Shown here piece by piece: positions 51,672 to 59,472 of a stretch of 64,000 bases of DNA. The stretch is from Solimonas thermocellulolyticum. GTDB lineage: Bacteria > Pseudomonadota > Gammaproteobacteria > Nevskiales > Nevskiaceae. Where the stretch lies: contig NZ_JBEPIJ010000003.1 in assembly GCF_040327995.1 (NCBI RefSeq), positions 1 to 64,000 of the forward strand, written 5' to 3'. A model generated the notes under the pieces. The model was not told where the DNA came from. It saw only the letters and a program-made list of their open reading frames with translations, and did no database searches. Every line of letters starts with the position of its first letter. Within the stretch, counting starts at the first letter, position 1. The position numbers and the translations under genes were made by a program.

Positions 51672-54586
51672 GCGGCGTCGGGCCCTTCCTGCGGCGGGCG
51701 CTGCCGGCAGCGGTGCTGATGCTCGCGGCCTGCGGCGGCTCGCAGCCGACGTCCGGCGGATCGTCGCCGACACCGCCACCGGCGAGCGGCGAGATCAAGG
51801 TCCGCGTCGGCGTCGGCATCACCGACATGACGCCGGAAGTCGGCTACTGCGCCGGCCAGTACTGCGACTTCGCCACCGACACGCTCGGCGGACTAATCGA
51901 CGGCGATCTCGATCCGTTCCTGACGCACAAGCTCAAGCACGCGAGCTACGGCGTGCAGTCGCGGCTGACGGCGCGCGCGATCGTCGTCGAAGGGGCCAAC
52001 GGCAAGCGCATCGCCCTGCTCAAGACCGACAATTACCTCGCGCAGGACATGCTGCAGCGGCGCGTCGCGCAACTGCTCGAAGACGGCGATTCTGGCATCG
52101 GCCACGCGCAAATCCTGCACCACGTCACCCACAACCACAGCTCGGCGTACGCATCGACGCTCGCCGCCGGCGTGTGGCTGTTCCAGGACGTGTTCGACGC
52201 ACGCTTCTTCGAGCATCAGGCGCGGCAGATGGCGGCGGCGATCGAGCAGGCGGCGGCGAATCTCAAGCCGGCGCGCATGGCGGCGATGCAAATCCAGCAC
52301 CGCATCTACAAGGGCAACGTCGTGCGCCTGGCGACCGCGATCGACGGCACGCCGGCCGGCTATCCACTGGAATACGGCGACCGCGGCCTGGTCGTGATCC
52401 GCTTCGATGACCTGTCCGATCCCGAACAGCCGCGGCCGCTCGCCGCCTGGGTCAACTGGGGCGAGCATCCGGAGAGCCTGGATCCGCACGATCTGCACAG
52501 CGCCGATTTTCTCGCCGCGCTCGAACGCTTCGTCGACCGCGAACTCGGCGCGCCGCTGGTGTTCAGCCAGGGCGATGTCGGCAGCGCCGAGAACAGCGGC
52601 GACCGTGCCGAGATCCTCGCCGACGACGGCTCGGTCTGCGGCCGCTGGCCGAGCGAGGCCGAAGCGCCCGAAGCCGATACCTGCGCCGACGGCGAAGGCA
52701 CGATCCGCGACTGGAACCACCGGGGCTATGTGCAGACCGAGCGCAACGTGCGCTACCTCGCCGACGACATCTTGCGCGCCTGGGATCTCGCCGGCACGGC
52801 GCAGGCGACGGTGCCGTTCTCGTCCGACTTCACCGTCGACTGGCGCTCGGCGTGGGTGCCCGGGCCGCTGTCGCATCCGCTGCCGACGGTGTCGAACTGC
52901 AACACCGAGCTGAGCTTCGGCGGCGATGTCGGCGTGCCGGTGCTCGGCCTGCCGGATTGTTCGCGTAACGGTGTGCCGGGAGAGAACCCGCTCACCGGCA
53001 TCAGCGCGACGATCTACGCGACGCTCAAGGCCGAAGGCGTGCCGGTGCCGGATCACTACAGCGCTCCGAGTGTCGGCCTCGTCGAGGAGAACGCGCGCAT
53101 ACACCTGCAGGCGATGCGCCTCGGCGATATTCTGCTCGCGTCCTGCGCCTGCGAGCCGCAGGCCGACCTGATCCTCAATCTCGAATCGCGCGCGAACGAC
53201 ATCACGGGGGACATCTACGCCGGCTTCGACTGGGCCTGCCTGATCGGCGAGTTCCGCGACGACCCGCGGTACGCCGAGGCCTGCGCGATCCAGGCGCGAT
53301 ACTTCGATCCGCTCGATCCCGAGAACAACGCCGGCGAGATCCCCGGTGACAACTTCGCGCCCGAGGCGATCGCACGCATGCGCGCCCAGGTGCACAACGA
53401 CGCGCGCGGCTGGGACGCGCCCGAGAACGTGTTGCGCGCCCAAAGCGAGCCGGCGGACGCGACGCAGATCTGGGGCAACTTCACCCGCGAGGAGATCCAG
53501 GATCTCGGCGTGCCGGGTTATCGGCTGGTCGTCGGCGTCGGCCACGCCGGCGACTACAACGGCTACACGGTGAGTTATCGCGAGTACATGAACCGCGATC
53601 ACTACCGCAAGGCGCTCACCGCCTACGGCCCGCACACCGCGGACTACATGGTCACACGGTTGGTGCGCATGGGCGCCGCGCTCAAGGGCGGCCCCGAGCT
53701 CGCGCCCGAACCACTCGACGTGCTGGCCACGGTCGATGCGCTGCGGCAAGAGACGCTGGCGCGCACCGTCGGCGCCGCCAGCGCCGTCGCCTACGACACC
53801 TGGCAGGCCGGCCTGCCCAACGACGCCGGCGAGCCGGAGCCGCTGCAACAGCCGGCCGACATCACGCGCTTTACCATGGCGCAGTTCGTCTGGCGCGGCG
53901 GCTCCACCGCGGTCGACAACCCGCGCGTGGTCGTGCAGCGGGAGACCGCACCAGGGCAGTGGACCGACCACGCCGACCAGAGCGGCGAGGTGATCACGCG
54001 TGTCGAGTTTCCGGACGGCGTGCCCGGCGTGCTGCGCACATACGCGGGCATGCAGGAATGGATCTGGACCGCCGGCTTCGAGGCCTACAGCGCGCATCCG
54101 GCGCGGCTGGGCTCGACCCCACCGGGGCGTTACCGCTTCTGCGTCGAGGGCCGCACGCGCCAGGCCTTCGCGACCAAGAATTACGCGTTCTGCTCCGAGC
54201 CGTTCACCGTCTCGGTCTGGGACGGGATCGGCATCGAGAATCTAAGCGTGGCGGACGACGCGATCACCTTCGACGTCGCGCCCATCGTCTACCCGCGCAC
54301 GCCAGGCGAGACGGCCTTCCCGTTCATCGCCGACAACGGCAGCGCGCGCATTTGCGACACCTGCTCGTTCCGGCCCTGGGCGCGGCAGGGCGTGTTCGAT
54401 CGCGCTGTCGTCGAACTGGTAGGGGATGCAGGGGGTGGTGGTGTAGACGGTGTCAGGGAGTTGCCGGCGTCCTGCGACGCACAAGGTAGAAGCTGCCGCG
54501 TCGAGGTGACGCTGGCACCGGGGGATCGTGCCACCGTGCGAGTGTTCGACCGTGATGGGAACAGCGGAAGCATGGTGGCGCGGTAG
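51668..54586 (+). CDS. Second neutral-ceramidase-like lipoprotein
   Basis: A 972-residue lipoprotein (lipobox LAAC, Cys22), start by ATGA overlap. The N-terminal two thirds resemble the ceramidase fold: IKVRVGVGITDMTPEVG is the family's opening, HHVTHNHSS carries His155 and His157 of the metal site, and VVGVGHAGDYNGY comes near residue 620. In the catalytic-serine region it reads FSQGDVGSAEN instead of GD-SPN, so the chemistry may differ. The last 250 residues add a beta-rich domain. It is clearly related to the first operon gene but about 350 residues longer. A strong terminator follows. Confidence 0.68.
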   Translation: MSGVGPFLRRALPAAVLMLAACGGSQPTSGGSSPTPPPASGEIKVRVGVGITDMTPEVGYCAGQYCDFATDTLGGLIDGDLDPFLTHKLKHASYGVQSRLTARAIVVEGANGKRIALLKTDNYLAQDMLQRRVAQLLEDGDSGIGHAQILHHVTHNHSSAYASTLAAGVWLFQDVFDARFFEHQARQMAAAIEQAAANLKPARMAAMQIQHRIYKGNVVRLATAIDGTPAGYPLEYGDRGLVVIRFDDLSDPEQPRPLAAWVNWGEHPESLDPHDLHSADFLAALERFVDRELGAPLVFSQGDVGSAENSGDRAEILADDGSVCGRWPSEAEAPEADTCADGEGTIRDWNHRGYVQTERNVRYLADDILRAWDLAGTAQATVPFSSDFTVDWRSAWVPGPLSHPLPTVSNCNTELSFGGDVGVPVLGLPDCSRNGVPGENPLTGISATIYATLKAEGVPVPDHYSAPSVGLVEENARIHLQAMRLGDILLASCACEPQADLILNLESRANDITGDIYAGFDWACLIGEFRDDPRYAEACAIQARYFDPLDPENNAGEIPGDNFAPEAIARMRAQVHNDARGWDAPENVLRAQSEPADATQIWGNFTREEIQDLGVPGYRLVVGVGHAGDYNGYTVSYREYMNRDHYRKALTAYGPHTADYMVTRLVRMGAALKGGPELAPEPLDVLATVDALRQETLARTVGAASAVAYDTWQAGLPNDAGEPEPLQQPADITRFTMAQFVWRGGSTAVDNPRVVVQRETAPGQWTDHADQSGEVITRVEFPDGVPGVLRTYAGMQEWIWTAGFEAYSAHPARLGSTPPGRYRFCVEGRTRQAFATKNYAFCSEPFTVSVWDGIGIENLSVADDAITFDVAPIVYPRTPGETAFPFIADNGSARICDTCSFRPWARQGVFDRAVVELVGDAGGGGVDGVRELPASCDAQGRSCRVEVTLAPGDRATVRVFDRDGNSGSMVAR

Positions 54587-54595
54587 GGGGAGATA

Positions 54596-54640
54596 GCTCC
54601 GCGGGACCGTCGGGGGGCGGTTCCGCGGAGCCTGTCTTTT
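54596..54640 (+). terminator. Rho-independent terminator of the lipoprotein operon
   Basis: GCTCCGCGG (54596-54604) pairs with CCGCGGAGC (54623-54631), and inside the loop ACCG pairs with CGGT. CTGTCTTTTT follows. It starts ten bases after the stop of the third gene. Confidence 0.8.
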
Positions 54641-54641
54641 T

Positions 54642-54917
54642 CCTCTTGCCGTCGCACTCGCCGCCTGCGGGCGCACAGGAACGCCGGACATCGCCGCGTC
54701 AGCGCCTGATCCTGCGCCATCGCCGAACGCCTCGGCATCGAGACCTTCGTGCTCGACGACGGCTGGCCGGCGCGCTCCGGAGACCAGTGACCGGACGCCG
54801 CCGTCGACGACGGGCGCTGCGCCCAGCCACGTCACGGCGATCCGATGTTCGCGTCGCGCTTCCCGGATCCCGAATTCAAGGCGATGCGTGTGTGTTCCGC
54901 ATCGAACGCGAATACTG
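54642..54917 (+). pseudogene. Relic of a lipoprotein/alpha-galactosidase-like glycosidase
   Basis: One frame gives a lipoprotein-signal end (AVALAACGRTGTPD). A second frame gives AIAERLGIETFVLDDGWPAR, close to the conserved strand of GH36-type alpha-galactosidases, then a TGA. It continues in the same frame with RCAQPRHGDP and FASRFPDPEFKAM to the end. Several hundred residues of the normal enzyme are missing and the pieces are not in one frame, so this is debris, not a gene. It lies exactly at the junction between the lipoprotein operon and fmt. Confidence 0.4.
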
Positions 54918-54941
54918 AGCGCTTGACAGGATCGTCAGCGC

Positions 54942-55856
54942 TCAGGTGAAACGCCGCCCGTGCAGGCGGCGCGCCGCCATCGCCTCGCGGGCCGAAAGCG
55001 GCCGTCCGCCGGGCCACTGCAGGAGGTCGAGCTGCAGGCTGCCGCTGCCGCAGGCCACGCGCAGCATGCCGTCGGTGACGATCGTGCCCGCGGGTGCGTC
55101 GATGGCGGCGGCCGGCCGCGCCGCGAGCACGCGCACGCGCTCGCCGTCGAGCTCGCTCCAGGCCATCGGCACCGGATTGAAGGCGCGCACGCGGCGCGCC
55201 AGCGTCTGGGCATCGGCGGACCAGTCGATGCGCGCCTCGTCCTTGCTCAGCTTCGAGGCGTAGGTCGCGCCCTGCGCCGGCTGCGGCGTCTCGTGCAGGC
55301 GTCCGGCCGCGAGCGCATCGAGGGCGTGCACTATCAGCCGGGCGCCGAGCGCGGACAGGGTGTCGTGCAGTTGTCCGGCGGTGGTGTCCTCGCCGATCGG
55401 CACCGCCTCACGCAGCAGCATCGGTCCGGTGTCGAGGCCGGCGTCCATGCGCATGATGGTGATCCCGGTCTCGCGGTCGCCGGCTTCGATCGCGCGCTGG
55501 ATCGGCGCCGCCCCGCGCCAGCGCGGCAGCAGCGAGGCGTGGATGTTCAGGCAGCCGTGGCGCGGGATGTCGAGTACCGCCTGCGGTAGGATCAGCCCGT
55601 AGGCGACGACCACCATCACCTCGGGCGACAGTGCCCGCAGCTCGGTCTGTGCTTCGGCGCGCAGCTTTTCCGGCTTGAACACCGGCAGGCCGAGCGCCTC
55701 GGCACGTAGCGCGACCGGCGACGGCGTGAGCTTGCGGCCGCGCCCGGCCGGGCGGTCGGGTTGGGTGAAGACGCCGACGATCTCGTGCCCGGCCGCGTGC
55801 AGCGCCTCGAGCGTGGCGACCGAAAACGCCGGCGTGCCGGCGAAGACGAGGCGCAT
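54942..55856 (-). CDS. fmt: Methionyl-tRNA formyltransferase
   Basis: A 304-residue enzyme that formylates initiator Met-tRNA. MRLVFAGTPAFSVATLEAL is the usual start. NIHASLLPRWRGAAPIQRAI near residue 107 carries the catalytic Asn and His, and the C-terminal domain (YASKLSKDEARIDW onward) binds tRNA. It follows def by ten bases, the standard def-fmt pair. Confidence 0.96.
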   Translation of the reverse strand: MRLVFAGTPAFSVATLEALHAAGHEIVGVFTQPDRPAGRGRKLTPSPVALRAEALGLPVFKPEKLRAEAQTELRALSPEVMVVVAYGLILPQAVLDIPRHGCLNIHASLLPRWRGAAPIQRAIEAGDRETGITIMRMDAGLDTGPMLLREAVPIGEDTTAGQLHDTLSALGARLIVHALDALAAGRLHETPQPAQGATYASKLSKDEARIDWSADAQTLARRVRAFNPVPMAWSELDGERVRVLAARPAAAIDAPAGTIVTDGMLRVACGSGSLQLDLLQWPGGRPLSAREAMAARRLHGRRFT

Positions 55857-55866
55857 CGTGCGACCC

Positions 55867-56370
55867 TCAGGCGGCCTGCTGTTTGCGCAGCTTCTTGAGT
55901 AGGCGTTCGCGCTTGATGCTGGACAGGCGGTCGATGTACAGCTTGCCGTCGAGATGGTCGATCTCGTGCTGGATCGCCTGCGCCAGCAGGCCGTGGGCTT
56001 CGATCTCCCAGGGTTTGCCGTGGCGGTCGAGCGCGCGCAGCTTCAGCCGTGCGTAGCGTTCGACCTTCTCGCCGACGCCGGGCACCGACAGGCAGCCTTC
56101 GTCCATCATCTCGGCATCTTGCGGCTCGCTGATCTCGGGATTGATCATGACCATCGGCGCCGGCTGGGTCTTGTCCTCGGTACAGTCCATCACCGCGACG
56201 CGCAGCGGCACGCCGACCTGCGTCGCCGCGAGGCCCACGCCGGGCGCGGCGTACATGGTCTCGAACATGTCGTCGATCAGCTTCTGCAACGCCGCGTCGA
56301 ACTCGCGCACGGGGGCGGCCTTCTGGCGCAGGCGCGGGTCGGGATGGTGGAGTATCGTGAGCAAAGCCAT
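55867..56370 (-). CDS. def: Peptide deformylase
   Basis: A 167-residue metalloenzyme that removes the formyl group from nascent proteins. All three motifs are intact: GVGLAATQ near residue 45, EGCLSVP near residue 90 and QHEIDHLDG near residue 132. The start is the ATG at 56370. It is divergent from the LysM-protein gene, as in Pseudomonas. Confidence 0.96.
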   Translation of the reverse strand: MALLTILHHPDPRLRQKAAPVREFDAALQKLIDDMFETMYAAPGVGLAATQVGVPLRVAVMDCTEDKTQPAPMVMINPEISEPQDAEMMDEGCLSVPGVGEKVERYARLKLRALDRHGKPWEIEAHGLLAQAIQHEIDHLDGKLYIDRLSSIKRERLLKKLRKQQAA

Positions 56371-56476
56371 GTGCGGGCGAGGACCCTGTGTAGAAATGAC
56401 CCTCAAAGTTGACGGCAAACGATTGAGCCGTCTACAGTTTGGCCGTTCAGGCGCAACCTGCGGGGAAGGTGCCGCC

Positions 56477-57652
56477 ATGCCCGATTATACCGGTTCGAGG
56501 ACCTTGCTCGGCATCGCTGCCGTGGCGATGTCGTGCCTGGTCGCCTGTGCACAGACCGGTGAACGCAAGCGCTACGCGCCGGCGCCGGCGGAGGCCGCAA
56601 CGGTACCGCAGCAAGGTCCGGTGGGCACGCCGATGGCCGCGGCCGAAGCGCCCGAGGCGCGTTCCCGCGAGGCGGTGCGGGTGCGCGAGGATGCGCCGCT
56701 GCGCTACGTCGTGCAGCGCGGCGACACGCTCTGGGACTTGTCCAAGCGCTTCCTGCTCGAACCCTGGCAGTGGCCGGAAATCTGGTACGTCAACGACCAG
56801 ATCGCCAACCCGCATCTGATCTACCCCGGCGATGTGCTGACGCTGATCTGGCGCGACGGTCGCCCGATGGTCCTGCGCGAGGACCTACGCGAGGACTTGA
56901 ACCTCGAACGGCTGTCGCCGCGGGTGCGCGAACTGCCGCTCGAAGCGGCCATTCCGACCATTCCGATCGAAGCGATCCGCGACTTTTTGCGTCGTGTCCG
57001 TGTGGTCACGGCCGAGGATCTGCGCCGCGCACCCTACGTGCTCGGCTTCGCCGATCCGCGCCTGGTCGTCGGCGCCGGCAGCGAGGTCTATGTGCGCAAC
57101 CTGCCGGTCGCGGAGCGGTACCAGTACGACGCTGTGCGTATCGGCAACCGCTACGTGGATCCCGACAGCGGCGAGTTTCTCGGCTGGGAGGCGATTCCGG
57201 TCGCCGACATGCAAGTCCGCCGTTACGGCGAGCCGGCCACGGCGATGGTCGCGCGCAGCTACCGTGAAATGCGCGCCGGAGACCGCTTGCTCGAGCCCGA
57301 ACCGGAGGACTTCTCCACGCACTTTTATCCGCGTCCGGCGGCGGCGGACCTGGTGGCGCGCATCATCTCGGTGTTCGACGGCGTCTCGCAGATCGGTCAG
57401 TACCAGGTCGTGACCTTAAGCCGCGGTGCGGACGACGGCCTCGAGGTGGGGCACGTCCTCGACGTGTTCCAGTCCGGACGTCGCACGCGTGATCCGTACA
57501 GCGGTGTGCACACGCCGCTGCCAGAGGTGTTCGCCGGCCGGGTGATGGTGTTCAAGCGGCAGGCGCGCGTGAGCTTCGCGCTCGTGGTCGACGCCGAGCG
57601 CGAGATCCACCTCTTCGATCGCGTGCGCGGACCGCAGCCCGCGGGCGGCTAG
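56477..57652 (+). CDS. LysM peptidoglycan-binding lipoprotein-like protein
   Basis: A 391-residue exported protein. The signal peptide ends near a cysteine (LVAC). A single LysM domain spans about residues 75-118 (YVVQRGDTLWDLSKRFL...NPHLIYPGDVL). The remaining 270 residues belong to a region that accompanies this LysM in gammaproteobacteria next to dprA. GGAAGG precedes the ATG. It probably binds murein; no enzymatic domain is seen. Confidence 0.85.
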   Translation: MPDYTGSRTLLGIAAVAMSCLVACAQTGERKRYAPAPAEAATVPQQGPVGTPMAAAEAPEARSREAVRVREDAPLRYVVQRGDTLWDLSKRFLLEPWQWPEIWYVNDQIANPHLIYPGDVLTLIWRDGRPMVLREDLREDLNLERLSPRVRELPLEAAIPTIPIEAIRDFLRRVRVVTAEDLRRAPYVLGFADPRLVVGAGSEVYVRNLPVAERYQYDAVRIGNRYVDPDSGEFLGWEAIPVADMQVRRYGEPATAMVARSYREMRAGDRLLEPEPEDFSTHFYPRPAAADLVARIISVFDGVSQIGQYQVVTLSRGADDGLEVGHVLDVFQSGRRTRDPYSGVHTPLPEVFAGRVMVFKRQARVSFALVVDAEREIHLFDRVRGPQPAGG

Positions 57653-57692
57653 GCCCGGGTCCGTTTGCGATCGCCGGCACTTCGCTACAGCG

Positions 57693-58865
57693 GTGGATGC
57701 ACGGGCACTGAGGGCTTGGCTGGTCCTGTGCCGCGCGCCGGGACTGGGTAGCGCGGCGGTCCGCAGACTCCTCGAATATTTCCCGGACGCCGAGGCGGCG
57801 GTCTCGGCGAGCCGCGCGGCGCTGTCCGCGGCCGGGCTCGGCAGCGAGCAGATCGATGCCCTGCAGCGGCCCGACGAGCGCTTGCTCGCGCGCGATCTCG
57901 CCTGGCTCGATCATCCCCAGCGGCGCCTGTTGAGCTGGCTCGACGCCGACTATCCGACCGCGCTGCGCGAGATCGCACAGCCGCCGGTGCTGCTGTTCGT
58001 GCACGGCGATGCCGACTGGCTCGGCGTGCCGCAGATCGCGATCGTCGGCAGCCGCAACGCCACGCCGCAGGGCCTGGAGAATGCGCAGGCTTTTGCCGCC
58101 GAGCTCGCCCGCCGCGGGCTGGCCATCACCAGCGGGCTGGCGCTGGGCATCGACGCTGCGGCGCATCGTGGCGCCCTCGCCGCCGGCGGCGGCACCATCG
58201 CGGTCTGCGGTACCGGGCTCGATCGCGTCTATCCGGCGCGGCACAAGGACCTCGCCCACGCCATTGCCGCCAGCGGCGCGCTGGTGTCGGAGTTTGCGCC
58301 CGGCGTGGCGGCGTTGGCCGAGAACTTTCCGCGCCGCAACCGTATCATCAGCGGACTGTCTCTCGGCGTACTCGTGGTCGAGGCCGCGCGCGAGTCGGGT
58401 TCGCTGATCACCGCGCGCCTGGCCCTGGAACAAGGCCGCGAGGTTTTCGCGATCCCGGGTTCGATCCACAATCCGATGGCGCGCGGCTGTCATGATCTGA
58501 TCCGCCGCGGCGCCAAGCTGGTCGAGACCGTCGACGACGTGCTCGAAGAAATCGGCCCACTGCTGGGCATGAGACGTGCGAAACTGGGCACCGCGACACA
58601 GCCGGTGCCGAGCGCGGGCGGTGACGATGAGATCGAGCGCGCGCTTTTGCGTGCGATGGGCGACGATGCCGTGTCGGTCGACACCCTGGCCGCGCGCGTC
58701 AGGGCCCCGGTGGCGGCGTTGCAGGCGGCGTTGACGCGCCTCGAACTCGCCGGCGCGATCGCCGGCATGGCCGGTGGCCGCTACCAACGGCTGGTGCGCG
58801 GCGCGCGCGCAGGTCGCGGCGCAGACCAACCCACAGACAGCATCGGGAACGAAGTACCGCGATGA
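57693..58865 (+). CDS. dprA: DNA-processing protein DprA
   Basis: A 390-residue protein that loads RecA on single-stranded DNA taken up in transformation. It has an N-terminal SAM-like region, the Rossmann-fold core with IAIVGSRNATPQG near residue 113 and SGLALGIDAAAHRGAL near residue 148, and a C-terminal winged helix (about 310-370). The start is a GTG at 57693; the nearby ATG is out of frame. The stop overlaps the smg start as ATGA. Confidence 0.93.
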   Translation: MDARALRAWLVLCRAPGLGSAAVRRLLEYFPDAEAAVSASRAALSAAGLGSEQIDALQRPDERLLARDLAWLDHPQRRLLSWLDADYPTALREIAQPPVLLFVHGDADWLGVPQIAIVGSRNATPQGLENAQAFAAELARRGLAITSGLALGIDAAAHRGALAAGGGTIAVCGTGLDRVYPARHKDLAHAIAASGALVSEFAPGVAALAENFPRRNRIISGLSLGVLVVEAARESGSLITARLALEQGREVFAIPGSIHNPMARGCHDLIRRGAKLVETVDDVLEEIGPLLGMRRAKLGTATQPVPSAGGDDEIERALLRAMGDDAVSVDTLAARVRAPVAALQAALTRLELAGAIAGMAGGRYQRLVRGARAGRGADQPTDSIGNEVPR

Positions 58866-59329
58866 AAGAAACGGTCCTGGACGTGTTGATGTACCTGCTG
58901 GAGAACTATCAGCAGGGCGAATTCACCGACGCCGACAATCAGGATGCGCTGCACGAGGAACTGGTCGCCGCCGGCTTCGCCGACGATCAAGTGCGCCAGG
59001 CCTTTGCCTGGCTCGACGGCCTCGCCGCGCAGCGCCAGCTGCCGATCGTCTTCGGCCCCGGCGGGGCGATGCGCCTTTATGCGCGCGAGGAGGCCGCGAA
59101 GATCCCGCTGGACTGCCGCGGCTTCCTGCTCTATCTCGAACAGCTCGGCATCCTCGACGCCGGCCTGCGCGAGCTGGTGATCGACCGACTGATGGCGCTC
59201 AAGGAGGAGATCGACTTGGAGCGCGTCAAGTGGGTGTGCCTGCTGGTGCTGATGAACCAGCCGGATGCCGAGGAGGCCTTCGGCCACCTCGAAGAGATGG
59301 TCTACTACCAGGGCGAGTTCACCCATTGA
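58862..59329 (+). CDS. smg: Smg protein (DUF494)
   Basis: A 155-residue protein of the Smg/DUF494 family (MKETVLDVLMYLLENY at the start). These are found beside dprA and topA in many beta- and gammaproteobacteria. Its function is unknown. It is acidic and predicted to be all-helical. Confidence 0.92.
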   Translation: MKETVLDVLMYLLENYQQGEFTDADNQDALHEELVAAGFADDQVRQAFAWLDGLAAQRQLPIVFGPGGAMRLYAREEAAKIPLDCRGFLLYLEQLGILDAGLRELVIDRLMALKEEIDLERVKWVCLLVLMNQPDAEEAFGHLEEMVYYQGEFTH

Positions 59330-59472
59330 CGGCGCCGCGCGCCCGCGCGTGCGCGCACGCGATTGGCCTAGACAGTCGCGCGAGCTTGCGCTTATAAGGC
59401 GCCCACCGCGGCCGCTGTCCGGCGGCTCCCCCCGCGCCGGATCCGCGTCAACAGGCCCTTATGCCGAGTTAC

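Noticed and set aside
59360..59400. TATAAG as a -10 element before topA
   Set aside because: The nearest -35 candidates are at wrong distances (24 bases or nearly adjacent), so a promoter cannot be supported.
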